A DNA stretch of 64,000 nt from Polyangiaceae bacterium (GTDB lineage: Bacteria > Myxococcota_A > Polyangia > Polyangiales > Polyangiaceae). Below the pieces are notes generated by a model. It had not been told where the DNA came from and did not search any database. It was given only the letters and a program-made list of their open reading frames with translations. The translations under genes and the position numbers were made by a program. Below are positions 17,226-26,350 of this stretch, in pieces (positions within the stretch are counted from its first letter, which is position 1; the number at the start of each line of letters is the position of its first letter). Location: positions 1-64,000 of the forward strand of contig JABFXY010000162.1 of the NCBI GenBank assembly GCA_013361525.1, in the 5' to 3' direction.

Positions 17226-18269
17226 ATGCTCCTCATCGACGGCTCCCAGGGTGAAGGCGGCGGCCAAATGTTGCGGTCGTCGCTCGCGCTTTCGCTCGCC
17301 CTCGAGCGGCCGTTCCGGATGGTTCACATCCGGAAGAAGCGCGAAAAGGGCGGCCTCCGACCTCAACACCTGGTCTGCGTTCGCGCGGCCGCGCGCATCG
17401 GCAACGCGCATGTCGAGGGTGCCGAGGTCGGGTCGCGCGAGCTCGTCTTCGAGCCCGGCCCGACGTCGGCGGGCGTATACGAGTTCGATATCGGGACCGC
17501 GGGCAGCACCACGATGGTGCTGCAAACGATCCTGTTGCCGCTGATGTTGCGCGCGGGCGCGAGCTCCAAGGTTCGCATCGTCGGCGGCACACACAACCCG
17601 CTCGCGCCGTCGTTCGACTTCATCGAACGCACCTACTTGCCCGTCCTCGCGAAGATGGGCGGAACCGCGACGATTCGGATCGAGCAACACGGCTTTTACC
17701 CTGTCGGCGGCGGCGTCATCGCCGCGACGATCGAGCCGTCCACGCTCGGCCACCTCACGCTCCTCGAGCGCGGACCGATCCGTTCGACGGCGATCAAGGC
17801 GGGCGTCGCGAACATCCCGACACACATCGCCGAGCGCGAGATCCACACGGTCTGCGAGATCCTCGGGTGGGCACCGGCGGTCGGTCGCGTCGAACAGCTC
17901 ACCGCGAAGGGCGGCGGCAATGCCCTGCTCGCGGACGTCACGTCCGACGCGATCAACCTGGTGTTCAGCGCGACGGGTGAGCGCGGTGTTCGAGCGGAGG
18001 TCGTCGCGAGCCGGCTCGCAGGCGAGATCCGGCGATACCTCGCGCACGACGTCCCGGTCGACGAGCACCTCGCGGATCAGCTCATGCTTCCGATGGCGCT
18101 CGGGCTGGGTGGCTCGTACCGCACCACGAAGCTCTCGCTGCACACGACGACGCACATCGACTTGATTCGCCAGTGGACGGGGCTCGTCGTCGACACCACC
18201 GAAGAGAAAAACGGCACGGTCCGCGTCGACGTTCCGGGCCTCGGCGATCGCCTCTTCAACGAAGCTTGA
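17226..18269 (+). CDS. rtcA: RNA 3'-terminal phosphate cyclase
   Basis: A 347-residue RtcA, which converts RNA 3'-phosphate ends to 2',3'-cyclic phosphate using ATP and an AMP-histidine intermediate. Visible motifs are I-D-G-S-Q-G-E-G-G-G-Q-M-L-R-S (residues 4-18), G-L-R-P-Q-H-L (43-49), G-T-A-G-S-T-T near residue 90, and F-Y-P-V-G-G-G (157-163). The C-terminal catalytic histidine is most likely His306 in S-L-H-T-T-T-H. Length matches the family (338-347). Start ATG 17226. The companion ligase rtcB and regulator rtcR are not next to it, so this copy stands alone. The stop overlaps the convergent pseudouridine synthase gene by 14 bases. Confidence 0.95.
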   Translation: MLLIDGSQGEGGGQMLRSSLALSLALERPFRMVHIRKKREKGGLRPQHLVCVRAAARIGNAHVEGAEVGSRELVFEPGPTSAGVYEFDIGTAGSTTMVLQTILLPLMLRAGASSKVRIVGGTHNPLAPSFDFIERTYLPVLAKMGGTATIRIEQHGFYPVGGGVIAATIEPSTLGHLTLLERGPIRSTAIKAGVANIPTHIAEREIHTVCEILGWAPAVGRVEQLTAKGGGNALLADVTSDAINLVFSATGERGVRAEVVASRLAGEIRRYLAHDVPVDEHLADQLMLPMALGLGGSYRTTKLSLHTTTHIDLIRQWTGLVVDTTEEKNGTVRVDVPGLGDRLFNEA

Positions 18270-19218
18270 GCATCATCGTCCGGAAGTCCTCGGGCGGCTC
18301 GACGGAGAAGCTCATCTCTTCGCCGCTCGTCGGATGTTCGAAGGTCAGCTCGGCTGCGTGCAACATCGCGCGCGGGGCTGCGATGCGAGGACCTGCGTAG
18401 TTTCGGATGTAGACGCTCTCGCCGACGATCGGGTGCCCCGCCTCGGACAGGTGGATTCGAATCTGGTGCGTGCGCCCCGTCTCGAGCTCGCACGAAACCA
18501 GCGTGGCCCCCGCGAGCGGCTGCAGCGCCTTCACGTGGGTGATCGCGAGCTGCCCTTCGCGACGCCCCGGCCTGGCACTGCCGCGCAGGCCATCGCCGCG
18601 ATCTTCGACCAAAAACGATCGAATCGTCCGCTTGCCGATGAAGCTGCCGTGCACGATCGCTGTGTACCTTCGGCCGATCGAGTGCTCGCGGAACTGCTGC
18701 GCGAGGTGCTTCTTCGCCTCGAGCGTCCGCGTGAACAGCATCACGCCGCTCGTCTCTTTGTCGAGCCGATGCACTACGCCGAGCGGCGCGCGTCCGCGCC
18801 CTCCGGGAACGCGCTTCGACAGGATCTCTCGAACGAGGGAGTCGAGCGTCTTCTTCGCCTCCTCCGGCGTCTCGTCACCGAAGGGCACCGTGCTGATCCC
18901 GGCCGGCTTGTTCACGACGACCACCGCCGGATCCAAATGCAGAATCGCTCCGCGCTCGAGCGCCGAGCGATGCGCGATGTGCGGCCGCGGCGCGTTCGCG
19001 ACGAGCTCGATCTTCTCCGTCGAGCGCACCATCGCCGTCGGATCGGTCACCACGACCCCCGGATTGCCGACGAACACCTTGCCCGTCCGGATCGCGTCGC
19101 GCGCGGCGTTCCACGAGAGCGAGAGCTTCTCCTTCACGGCGCGATCGAGCGGCACCGCGTCCTGACCGGCGCGGCTGGACCGCGGGCGAACATCCTTTTT
19201 CTGTGGACCGACGACCAT
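18256..19218 (-). CDS. RluA-family pseudouridine synthase
   Basis: A 320-residue RNA pseudouridine synthase from ATG 19218. An N-terminal S4-like RNA-binding segment covers about residues 25-80 (A-A-R-D-A-I-R-T-G-K-V-F-V-G). The catalytic domain contains the RluA signature H-R-L-D-K-E-T-S-G-V-M-L, whose Asp is the nucleophile. The conserved C-terminal motif E-L-E-T-G-R-T-H-Q-I-R-I-H is also present. RluD/RluC-type rRNA modification is likely, but the exact uridines cannot be predicted. It is convergent with rtcA, with a 14-base overlap of coding ends. A lipoprotein gene ends 42 bases upstream of its start. Confidence 0.9.
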   Translation of the reverse strand: MVVGPQKKDVRPRSSRAGQDAVPLDRAVKEKLSLSWNAARDAIRTGKVFVGNPGVVVTDPTAMVRSTEKIELVANAPRPHIAHRSALERGAILHLDPAVVVVNKPAGISTVPFGDETPEEAKKTLDSLVREILSKRVPGGRGRAPLGVVHRLDKETSGVMLFTRTLEAKKHLAQQFREHSIGRRYTAIVHGSFIGKRTIRSFLVEDRGDGLRGSARPGRREGQLAITHVKALQPLAGATLVSCELETGRTHQIRIHLSEAGHPIVGESVYIRNYAGPRIAAPRAMLHAAELTFEHPTSGEEMSFSVEPPEDFRTMMLKLR

Positions 19219-19260
19219 GGGTGCGCCGAGCTTACTCCGCGCAGCACCGCGAAAGTCGGC

Positions 19261-20181
19261 TTACTTGGCGGGCTTTGCGGATGGCGCAGCCGTCGGAGCG
19301 GCGGACGCGCTCGGCGCAGCAGACCCGCTCGCTGCGGCGGCGCTCTTCGCGAGCGCAGGCGCGGATTCGAAGTCGAGCGTGCATTCCTCGAGCGAAGCGT
19401 TGAAGCCGGCGTCGCCGCCCAGCGTCACGTACTCGCTGACCTTGACCTTGCCTTCCGCCACGACGAGCGCGCGCGGGCCCGGGGTCTTCGGCGGCTCATC
19501 ACCCTTCTCGGTGAGCGTGCACGTCACCGTCGGCTCGTCCTTGTCGATCGGCAACAGCCGCGCGTCGTGGCTCACGAACTTCGTGTCTCCCGCCGTCGTC
19601 GTATTCGTCTGGATACCGCCGAGGACGCCGATGAGCTTCACTCTCTGACCCTTCCATTTGGAGCGGCCCTTGATTGCGGCATCGGTGAAGGACGCGACCG
19701 GCATCGGGCTGCCGTCCGCAGGCGGAGGCGCCGCGTTCGGATCTTCCGGCGGGCCGGCTTCGACCCCGGTGATCTCGAGGCACTCGCGATAATTCATCAC
19801 GGGCCCATCGCCCTTCTTCACCGACATCGGGGTCATCGCGAGGTTCACGATGAACCCGGGCTCACCCTTGTAGTACTCGGACCGGGGGCCCTTCTCGATC
19901 GTCACGTAGGTGCACGTATCGCCCTCGGAGACCGCCCACCCGAACTCCTCGCCTTTGACGCGCGTCGGCTTGCCCAGGCGCGCTTCCATCTTCGCGAGCG
20001 AGGTCTCCCAGGTCTCGAGCAGCGTGACGACGTCTTTCGCCTCCAGGATCCGCTCTTTCGTGAGCTTCCCGGTGAACGGCGTGAGGGGCGCCGCCGACGC
20101 GCTCGCCGATGCCGAGGAGGCGCCGTCTCCGCCGCCACAACCAACCAACAACACCGCGAGCCACAGGACGTTGCGAGTCAT
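19261..20181 (-). CDS. Putative lipoprotein
   Basis: A 306-residue lipoprotein from ATG 20181: signal peptide with lipobox L-L-V-G-C (Cys at about residue 15), then a Gly/Ser/Ala spacer. The mature domain contains a helix-rich region (K-L-T-K-E-R-I-L-E-A-K-D-V-V-T-L-L) and a beta-rich segment K-W-K-G-Q-R-V-K-L-I-G-V-L-G-G-I that could be an OB-fold strand pair. A low-complexity Ala/Ser/Pro/Lys tail closes the protein. No family is recognised. It is transcribed toward the pseudouridine synthase gene and could be co-transcribed with it (42-base gap). Confidence 0.7.
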   Translation of the reverse strand: MTRNVLWLAVLLVGCGGGDGASSASASASAAPLTPFTGKLTKERILEAKDVVTLLETWETSLAKMEARLGKPTRVKGEEFGWAVSEGDTCTYVTIEKGPRSEYYKGEPGFIVNLAMTPMSVKKGDGPVMNYRECLEITGVEAGPPEDPNAAPPPADGSPMPVASFTDAAIKGRSKWKGQRVKLIGVLGGIQTNTTTAGDTKFVSHDARLLPIDKDEPTVTCTLTEKGDEPPKTPGPRALVVAEGKVKVSEYVTLGGDAGFNASLEECTLDFESAPALAKSAAAASGSAAPSASAAPTAAPSAKPAK

Positions 20182-20316
20182 CGCGTCGCATCCTAACCCG
20201 CGCTTCGGTGATTGCGATTGCCCGGCGCGCAGCCATCGGCGCGTCGCGCTTCGGCCGGGCGAAAACGTCCCGCGCTCGGATTATCCCGTAGATAACCTGT
20301 CTGCTACGATTCGATC

Positions 20317-20434
20317 ATGCGCGCCCTCGGCGGAACGATTGGCCTGCTCCTCGGCGGAGCGCTGACGGACGCCCTCGGATATCGAGGAATCTTATTCATC
20401 AATGTTCCGATTGGGCTGTTGGCCCTCGCGGTGT
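20317..20434 (+). pseudogene. Fragment of a DHA2-type MFS drug exporter
   Basis: From 20317 the plus strand reads G-G-T-I-G-L-L-L-G-G-A-L-T-D-A-L-G-Y-R and then I-L-F-I-N-V-P-I-G-L-L-A-L. This is the highly conserved helix 5-6 region of EmrB/QacA-type MFS proteins. Both sides of the family are missing: the match begins abruptly about 40 residues and stops near 20434, where the frame passes into unrelated sequence. It is a deletion relic, not an intact gene. Confidence 0.6.
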
Positions 20435-20441
20435 CCAGTAG

Positions 20442-20516
20442 GCGCTGTTTCTCGCGTTCGATGCGTTCACGACCGGCGCGAAGCTCCCTGTGGACGGTGG
20501 CGTCACGCAGCTCTAG
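20442..20516 (+). pseudogene. C-terminal fragment of a short-chain dehydrogenase
   Basis: Directly after the MFS fragment, in a frame 2 bases offset, 20442-20516 reads A-L-F-L-A-F-D-A-F-T-T-G-A-K-L-P-V-D-G-G-V, followed by T-Q-L and a stop. This is the standard C-terminus of short-chain dehydrogenases (typically F-L-A-S-D-x-A-x-x-x-T-G-x-x-L-x-V-D-G-G). A stop codon (20439-20441) precedes it in frame. It marks a second deleted gene fused to the first relic. Confidence 0.55.
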
Positions 20517-20518
20517 CG

Positions 20519-20656
20519 GCTTTCCCAAGTTTCGGCTCGTCCTTCGGCCCGGCCCGCGCTGGCGCGCGCAAGTGAAGGCCGGGCCGAACGCCGAGCCGAA
20601 CGCCGAAATCTGGACAGCCCGTTCATTGTCACTTGGCCGCCCTTCGGGCGGACTAG
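20519..20656. repeat. Dispersed palindromic repeat, copy B (inverted)
   Basis: The reverse complement of this stretch closely follows copy A at 12817-12956 over nearly its whole length, including gtccgcccgaagggcgg, the agtgacaatgaa segment and the 13-base inner arms. Differences number about a dozen by eye. It lies between the SDR relic and the end of the MgtC-like gene, and begins only 2 bases after the SDR relic. Confidence 0.8.
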
Positions 20657-20683
20657 GCGCGCACCGACTCACACCGCACTCGA

Positions 20684-21946
20684 CTACGCGGCATAGCCGA
20701 GCACGAACGCGGCCATATAACCGCCCCAGCTCGCCGCGAGCACCAGCGCCAGCCCGACGAGCACGCGCGCGTAATAGGCTCTCATCCCCGAGCCGACGGC
20801 CATGATGACTTTGGTGATCGTGTTCGTCGAAATGGCGAGCATCAATCCGAGCGCCGTCGTGCGAACACTGACGCTCCCTTCCGCAGTCATCGCGCCGAGC
20901 GCCGATGCAGCGGCGTGCACGTCGGCGAGCGCGCCGCCGATGCTGCCCGCCAAGGCTCCGGCTTTTCCGAATGCCCTTTGGAGCAAAATCGAGACGAGGG
21001 TGACGACGCCGACCACGCCGACGAACAGGAGCGTCGAGCCCCAACGGAAGGGCCGGCCCGCGGGCGGCGCCTTCGCCGGCGAGGTCGCGGCGTGGCGCGC
21101 CATCAAAGCGGCGTACCCTGCCGCGACGATGCCCCCGGCCGTGATCGGAATCGCGGTCGCACGCAAGAGCGTCGGGCTCGTCGCGCCGACGAGGATCGCG
21201 AGCTGAATGAAGGTCGCAATGGTCGACGCCGCCGCTCCCGCCGCGGAGGGCCCGACCATCGTTTCGTCCTCTTTCGCGTGGGTGCCCATCGAGTTGATGG
21301 TTGCCGAGCTCGATACGAAGCCGGACGCGAACCCCACGACGACGAGACCATACCTCGGGCCGACCCATCGAAGCGCGATGTAGCCGGCGCTCGTAATGGC
21401 CATCATGACGACCGCGAGTCGCCACAACACGAACGGATTGATTGCCCCCCACGGGTCCACCGCACGATTGGGCACGAGCGGTAAAACGACGAGCGCCGCG
21501 ACGCCGAACGTAATGGCGTCGAACAGCTCGCGACGCGTGACGAGCTCCCGCGCCACATGGTGGAGCGGCCCGCGCAGGACCAGGATGAACGTCGCCATCA
21601 CGCCCGCGCTCAAGGCAGGAAGCGGGTGGATCTGCGCGAGGGTTCCGAGCCCGTAGGTGAGAAGCAGCGCGATCTCCGTCGTGAGCCCGCGATCACCCAC
21701 GTCGGTCGTTACGTAGCGTGCGAGCGCGAGCAACAGAATGCCCGCGAAGCCCGCGACGACGAGCTCGGTCTGGTGGAGCTCGTGCATAACGCCGCCGAGC
21801 AGAGAGGCGATTGCGAAGGTGCGGATGCCCGGGGCCGACCCGCGTCGCTTGCCTCGCTGTCGTCGCTCGCGTTCGACGCCGATGATGAGACCGATCGCCA
21901 GGGCTACGGCGAGCCGCCATTCGACGCGCTCGAAGACCCCGCTCAC
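20684..21946 (-). CDS. MgtC/SapB-DUF4010 family membrane protein
   Basis: A 420-residue multi-pass inner-membrane protein from GTG 21946. The N-terminal 140 residues are a MgtC/SapB-type domain (A-I-G-L-I-I-G-V-E-R-E-R-R, then G-I-R-T-F-A-I-A-S-L-L-G-G). The remaining residues form the DUF4010 part, with many Ala/Val/Leu helices and the segment G-F-A-S-G-F-V-S-S-S-A-T-I. Family members are linked to Mg2+ homeostasis or ion transport, but no transport activity is firmly established. No M-box or similar leader was recognised upstream. Confidence 0.85.
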   Translation of the reverse strand: MSGVFERVEWRLAVALAIGLIIGVERERRQRGKRRGSAPGIRTFAIASLLGGVMHELHQTELVVAGFAGILLLALARYVTTDVGDRGLTTEIALLLTYGLGTLAQIHPLPALSAGVMATFILVLRGPLHHVARELVTRRELFDAITFGVAALVVLPLVPNRAVDPWGAINPFVLWRLAVVMMAITSAGYIALRWVGPRYGLVVVGFASGFVSSSATINSMGTHAKEDETMVGPSAAGAAASTIATFIQLAILVGATSPTLLRATAIPITAGGIVAAGYAALMARHAATSPAKAPPAGRPFRWGSTLLFVGVVGVVTLVSILLQRAFGKAGALAGSIGGALADVHAAASALGAMTAEGSVSVRTTALGLMLAISTNTITKVIMAVGSGMRAYYARVLVGLALVLAASWGGYMAAFVLGYAA

Positions 21947-22096
21947 GCGGCCTCGCGTACAAGGAGGATGGCCTTTTCCGTCATCATCGAATGGTGCGTG
22001 CTCGTCCGCTCCAAGCGTATCGGAAACATCGCGTCTGCGCCCATTCTTGAGCCATTACGAAGTCGCGCTCCATTGCACACCTGCTACTTCGCGAGG

Positions 22097-23326
22097 ATGC
22101 GAGCTTATCTATCTATCTTTTGCGTCGCGTTCCTCGCGACTGCGACAGGGTGCGGCGACGACACGGGCCCCGGGGGCGAAGGGGGCGCAATCCAAGGCGG
22201 CGGTGGGTCCGCGCCCGCAGGCGGTACCGGAGGGGTCGGAGGAGGCACTGGCGGCGCCGACCAAGGTGGAGGCGGCGGTGACGTCGGCGGAGAAGGTGGA
22301 AGTGGCGGGGGCGAATCGTGGATTGTCCCGACGTGCACAACCATCGAGGGAACGGGCGCCGTCACGTACACGACCGACAAAGGCGCCACGATGGCGCCGA
22401 CGTCCGAGCCAATCACCGGCGTCACCTATACGTACGGCCTCGTGCCGACGAGCACACCCAATGAGCTCCTCGCGACGAGCGGCGGCCGACTGCTGCATTC
22501 GACGGACGCCGGCTGCAGCTGGACCGACGCGGGTGAGGTGCCCCTGATCACGATGAGGCTCACCGCCGGCGCCTCCGGCGGCGTTTACGGGTGGTATGAG
22601 AGCGAGCCGGTTCTCGTTCGCGTCGACGGCGGCGTCGTGCAAACGCTGGAGTCGCCGGGCGGCGTCATGGGCCTCGGGGTCGATCCGACCGACGGCGATC
22701 ACCTACGCATGGTCGACGGTTTCGGCGTGATGCACGAATCGTTCGACGGGGGCCTGCTCTGGGACAAGATCGGCGATGGAATGCCGGAGGGCACGGGCCT
22801 CTACGCCGTCGCATTCGATCCGGGCGATATCGACCACGTCGTCGCCGGCCTGATCGGCGACGGCGCGCTCTTTACCTTCGACGGCGGTCTCGCGTGGACT
22901 GCATCGGAAGGCCTCGGCGAGGGCGCCGTCAATGCATTCGCGGTTTCCGTCTCGCCCGCCAATCCGCTCGTCGTGTGGCTCGAGGGCTACGATCTCGGGA
23001 CCGAGGTCGGGCAGGAGATCCGACGCGTTTGGAGGTCGGACGACGGCGGCGCGACGTTCGCCGGCGTGATCGAAGACGGAGGCGACGTGCACCTCACCAA
23101 TGGCCTGCCCATGGCGCCCCACCCGACCGACGAAGACATCCTGTTCTTCGAATTCGGGACGTACTTTCAAGGCTATGGGACGGACCTATTCGAATACGAC
23201 CATCAAACGGGCGAAATCGCGGTCACGCACAGCGACCATGACGACATCCTCGTCATGTCCTTTCACCCGACCGACCCGGCCGTCCTCTATTTGGGACTGA
23301 CTTCACAAGAGATAAGCGCGAAATAG
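22097..23326 (+). CDS. Lipoprotein with Asp-box (BNR) beta-propeller
   Basis: A 409-residue lipoprotein starting at ATG 22097: signal peptide with lipobox T-A-T-G-C, then a 50-residue Gly-rich linker with G-G-x-G-G runs typical of myxobacterial surface lipoproteins. The rest contains at least four Asp-box-like turns (S-x-D-x-G-x-x-W pattern): H-S-T-D-A-G-C-S-W, E-S-F-D-G-G-L-L-W, F-T-F-D-G-G-L-A-W and R-S-D-D-G-G-A-T-F. They are spaced as in six- or seven-bladed sialidase/BNR-type propellers. No sialidase catalytic set (Arg triad, F/Y-R-I-P) is seen, so a binding or sensor role at the cell surface is more likely than hydrolysis. Confidence 0.75.
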   Translation: MRAYLSIFCVAFLATATGCGDDTGPGGEGGAIQGGGGSAPAGGTGGVGGGTGGADQGGGGGDVGGEGGSGGGESWIVPTCTTIEGTGAVTYTTDKGATMAPTSEPITGVTYTYGLVPTSTPNELLATSGGRLLHSTDAGCSWTDAGEVPLITMRLTAGASGGVYGWYESEPVLVRVDGGVVQTLESPGGVMGLGVDPTDGDHLRMVDGFGVMHESFDGGLLWDKIGDGMPEGTGLYAVAFDPGDIDHVVAGLIGDGALFTFDGGLAWTASEGLGEGAVNAFAVSVSPANPLVVWLEGYDLGTEVGQEIRRVWRSDDGGATFAGVIEDGGDVHLTNGLPMAPHPTDEDILFFEFGTYFQGYGTDLFEYDHQTGEIAVTHSDHDDILVMSFHPTDPAVLYLGLTSQEISAK

Positions 23327-23454
23327 AGCGCGAAGCGTCGGTCCGATACGTCCAGACCTCACCAAGCCCTGATGATGCAGTCAGGGTCGACAAAACTGCC
23401 ACATAGCCGGCGCGCCTTGCTCGATGGTGCGCGCTTGGGCATTTTCGAACGAGC

Positions 23455-24645
23455 ATGAACACGACCGTGAGACCGAGCGCGCCACGCAATGACGGCGAGG
23501 CGGGGGAGACGCGCGTCCTCTTGGTGGAGGACGATCCGGCGCTGAGCCGTGGTCTGTGTCGCGTGCTGCAAAGACGAGGATTCGCCGTCGATACCGCGGC
23601 AGACGGTGTCGAAGCGATGCGCCACCTGATGGCCGCGAAGTTCGACGTCGTCGTCAGCGATATCCACGTGCCGGGCGTCAGCGGCGTCGATATCCTGAGG
23701 ATGATCCGCACCTATGCGCTCGACGTACCCGTCATTCTGATGACGGGGGATCCCTCGGTCGAGACGGCCATTGAAGCGGTCAATCTGGGCGCCGCGAAAT
23801 ATTTGGTCAAACCGGTCGACGGAGAGCTCCTGGAAGCCGAGGTGACGCGCGCCTCCCAATTGAATCGTCTCGCTCGATTGAAGCGGGAAGCACTCTCGAT
23901 CTCGGGGGAACACGCCGAGGCGCCGAGCGACCAGGCGGGACTCTCCGCGCGCTTCGACCGCGCGCTCGAAGACCTTTGGCTCGCGTTCCAGCCCATCGTG
24001 TCGCTGAAGAACAACGAGCTCTTCGGGTACGAAGCGCTGATGCGATCGAAGGAGCCTTCACTGCCGGGCCCACTCGACGTTCTCGAAGCGGCACAACGCC
24101 TCGGTGCGATCCGCCGCCTCGGGTCCCGGGTGCGCGGGCTCGCAGCCCAAGCCTTCGAGAAGATTCAGGACCCCGCGGTGGTCATGTTCGTCAACGTCCA
24201 CCCCGAGGAGCTCCAGGATCCGGATCTCTACGAAGGCAGGGATCCGCTCACCAAGTTCGCATCGAGGGTCGTGCTCGAGGTGACGGAGCGCGCGACCATC
24301 GGCAACGTGCACGACGTGCACGCCCGCGCGAGCGTCCTGCGTTTCATGGATTTTCGCCTGGCGATCGACGACTTGGGACAGGGCTATGCCGGGCTCACGA
24401 GCTTCGTCACCCTCGAGCCCGACATCGTGAAGCTCGACATGTCCCTCATCCGAGGGATCGACGAGGACGTGGTGAAGCAGAAGGTCGTCTCCTCACTGGT
24501 GTCGCTCTGCCGCGACATGGGCTTGTTGCTCGTCGCGGAGGGTGTCGAGACGCGCGCCGAGATGGACATGGTCCGAAAGCTCGGCTGCACGCTCGCCCAA
24601 GGGTACTTCGTCGGCCGGCCGAACGCGCTCTTCGCGGCGGCGTGA
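23455..24645 (+). CDS. Response regulator with EAL (c-di-GMP phosphodiesterase) domain
   Basis: A 396-residue cytoplasmic REC-EAL protein from ATG 23455. The receiver domain (about 20-135) has acidic D-D, phosphoacceptor Asp69 in V-V-V-S-D-I and the conserved K-P lysine. The EAL domain (about 165-392) keeps Y-E-A-L-M, N-V-H-P, E-V-T-E-R, D-D-L-G-Q-G, K-L-D-M-S and V-A-E-G-V-E-T, so metal binding and c-di-GMP hydrolysis to pGpG appear possible. Loop 6 reads D-D-L-G-Q-G-Y-A-G rather than the canonical D-D-F-G-x-G-Y-S. No histidine kinase lies next to it. The 128-base upstream gap includes a 6-bp hairpin (ccctga/tcaggg near 23371). Confidence 0.88.
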   Translation: MNTTVRPSAPRNDGEAGETRVLLVEDDPALSRGLCRVLQRRGFAVDTAADGVEAMRHLMAAKFDVVVSDIHVPGVSGVDILRMIRTYALDVPVILMTGDPSVETAIEAVNLGAAKYLVKPVDGELLEAEVTRASQLNRLARLKREALSISGEHAEAPSDQAGLSARFDRALEDLWLAFQPIVSLKNNELFGYEALMRSKEPSLPGPLDVLEAAQRLGAIRRLGSRVRGLAAQAFEKIQDPAVVMFVNVHPEELQDPDLYEGRDPLTKFASRVVLEVTERATIGNVHDVHARASVLRFMDFRLAIDDLGQGYAGLTSFVTLEPDIVKLDMSLIRGIDEDVVKQKVVSSLVSLCRDMGLLLVAEGVETRAEMDMVRKLGCTLAQGYFVGRPNALFAAA

Positions 24646-24675
24646 CCACACGCGCCACCGCAAAGAGGTCGTTTC

Positions 24676-26043
24676 TCAAGGCTCTTCGGCGGGCGTGGTC
24701 GCGAGGCGCAGGTTGGCGCGCGCGAGCTCGAGATTCGCGTCCGCCTCGATGCGACGAACCTCCGCTTGAACGGCGTCGCGATCGGCGACGATGACGTCGA
24801 TCTGCGAGGCTTTGTTCGCGAGGTATTGCGTTCGCGCAACGCTCGCCGCCTTGTCCGCCGCGGCCTGCTCGCTTCGCGCGGCGACCGCCGCCTCGCGCCG
24901 CATTTGCACCTCGAGCCACGCGTCTTCGATCGCATCCTTCGCGTCCTGCGTGATGCGCACGTGGCGCGCTTCGGTGACCCTCCGCGACGCTCCCTCGACG
25001 CGCGCCGCGCCGATGAGCGCGGGGTCGACGCGCCACTCCGCAGTGACGCCGACGGACCATACCGCGACCTCACCGCTGAAGCCGGTCGCGTTGGAGAAGC
25101 GCTCTTGCACCGTGCCGAAGATGCGCGGCACCAGCGTCATCCACGACGCGGTCTCGGCAATTTCCGCTGCGCGAATCTCGAGCGCCGAGGCCCGAACGAG
25201 CGGAACCCCGGCTTCTTTGCCGTCGTAGGTCGAGAGCGGGGGCGCCGCGGCGACATCGGCCGTCAGCGGCGGCGCCGTACCGCTCGCGTCCAAACCGGTG
25301 AGGCTCTTCAGCTTGCGCGCCGCGATCGACCGGGCGAGCACGGCCTCCGCGAGCAGCTGTTTCGCGCGGTCCACCGACGCCGTCGCGCGCTCGACGTCCA
25401 GGTCGGAGCCGACATTCGCTTCGACGCGGGCGACGACGACCTTGCGGTTCTCCTCCGCGACGCTCACCGCATTGATCGCGGAGCGCTCGACGGCTTCCGC
25501 GCCCACACGTTGCCAATACGCGACCGTCACCGCGCGCTCGACGTCACGTTTCGTCGACGACGCGGTGAGCGCCGCCGCTTCGAGGCGCGCGTCGGCCGCG
25601 CCGATTCGATAAAAGGCGCGCATGTCGAGCAACGTGATATCGAGCCGAAGCACCGCATCCAGCTGATCGTGCGGCGAAACGACGACGCGCTCACTCGTCG
25701 TCGCGCTCGTGGGGATCTCCACGACGGCCTCGTGCTGGTTACGCGTATACGACGCCGTCGCGGTGAACGTCGGCAGCACCGAGAGAATCGTTTGCTCCTT
25801 CTCCACCTCGCGCAGCTCGAGGACCGCGTCGGCCTCCTCGCTCGCCGGCGCTTTCGCTCGACCCGCCGCGACGAAGTCGGCGAGCGGCGGTAACGCCTTG
25901 CCGGAGGAGGGCGCGACCACGGGCCGGGCGGGGGGCGCGACCTCGTCGCCGGCCTCCTGCGCCCGCGCGGCGTGCACCGCAATCATCGTGGAGCAGCCAA
26001 TCAAGAGCTGCGCGAGAGGAAGACCCAAGCGTCGACCGAGCAT
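24676..26043 (-). CDS. TolC-family outer-membrane efflux protein
   Basis: A 455-residue exported protein starting at ATG 26043, preceded by GAGGTGAAGGG. A signal peptide ends near A-R-A-Q. Two long alpha-helical hairpin repeats characteristic of TolC/OEP proteins follow, seen as Ala/Glu/Arg-rich coiled segments (A-T-A-S-V-D-R-A-K-Q-L-L-A-E-A-V and E-A-D-A-N-L-E-L-A-R-A-N-L). Beta segments such as F-T-A-T-A-S-Y-T-R-N are also present. It would form the outer-membrane channel of a tripartite exporter or type I system. No inner-membrane pump or adaptor gene is nearby, so its partner is encoded elsewhere. It converges with the REC-EAL gene. Confidence 0.85.
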   Translation of the reverse strand: MLGRRLGLPLAQLLIGCSTMIAVHAARAQEAGDEVAPPARPVVAPSSGKALPPLADFVAAGRAKAPASEEADAVLELREVEKEQTILSVLPTFTATASYTRNQHEAVVEIPTSATTSERVVVSPHDQLDAVLRLDITLLDMRAFYRIGAADARLEAAALTASSTKRDVERAVTVAYWQRVGAEAVERSAINAVSVAEENRKVVVARVEANVGSDLDVERATASVDRAKQLLAEAVLARSIAARKLKSLTGLDASGTAPPLTADVAAAPPLSTYDGKEAGVPLVRASALEIRAAEIAETASWMTLVPRIFGTVQERFSNATGFSGEVAVWSVGVTAEWRVDPALIGAARVEGASRRVTEARHVRITQDAKDAIEDAWLEVQMRREAAVAARSEQAAADKAASVARTQYLANKASQIDVIVADRDAVQAEVRRIEADANLELARANLRLATTPAEEP

Positions 26044-26350
26044 CCCTTCACCTCTTCTTCTGCGGCGGCGAGACCGGCACCCCCCGGCGGCTCCGGAATC
26101 GGCCCTGGGCGGCTGGGCGTCAACCGCGCAGCCGCGGCGTGACGGCCGGGGAATCGCGGCCCTGACATGCGACGCCGCATGACCGCCGCCGTACTGCGCA
26201 CTCGTAGGGTGCGAGTCGTCGCGAGCGCATACGTCGGGCGCGGCGCCGGTTGCGGGGCTGGCGCTTATGTTGACAGGAACGGCCCCGGGACCGGATTATG
26301 CGTGGGCTCGCAGACTTTCCCCTGCGAAACCCCCAAGGAGCGAAAACAAC
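26044..26350. other. Intergenic region, divergent promoters
   Basis: 307 bases between the divergent TolC-like and response-regulator starts. No gene was recognised. It holds the promoter at 26270-26299 and small inverted repeats such as cgcac/gtgcg near 26200. Confidence 0.5.
26270..26299 (+). promoter_or_regulatory. Sigma-70-type promoter for the response regulator gene
   Basis: A perfect TTGACA at 26270-26275 is followed, after 18 bases, by GATTAT at 26294-26299 (4 of 6 matches). The GTG start lies about 50 bases downstream, behind AAGGAG. Confidence 0.6.
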
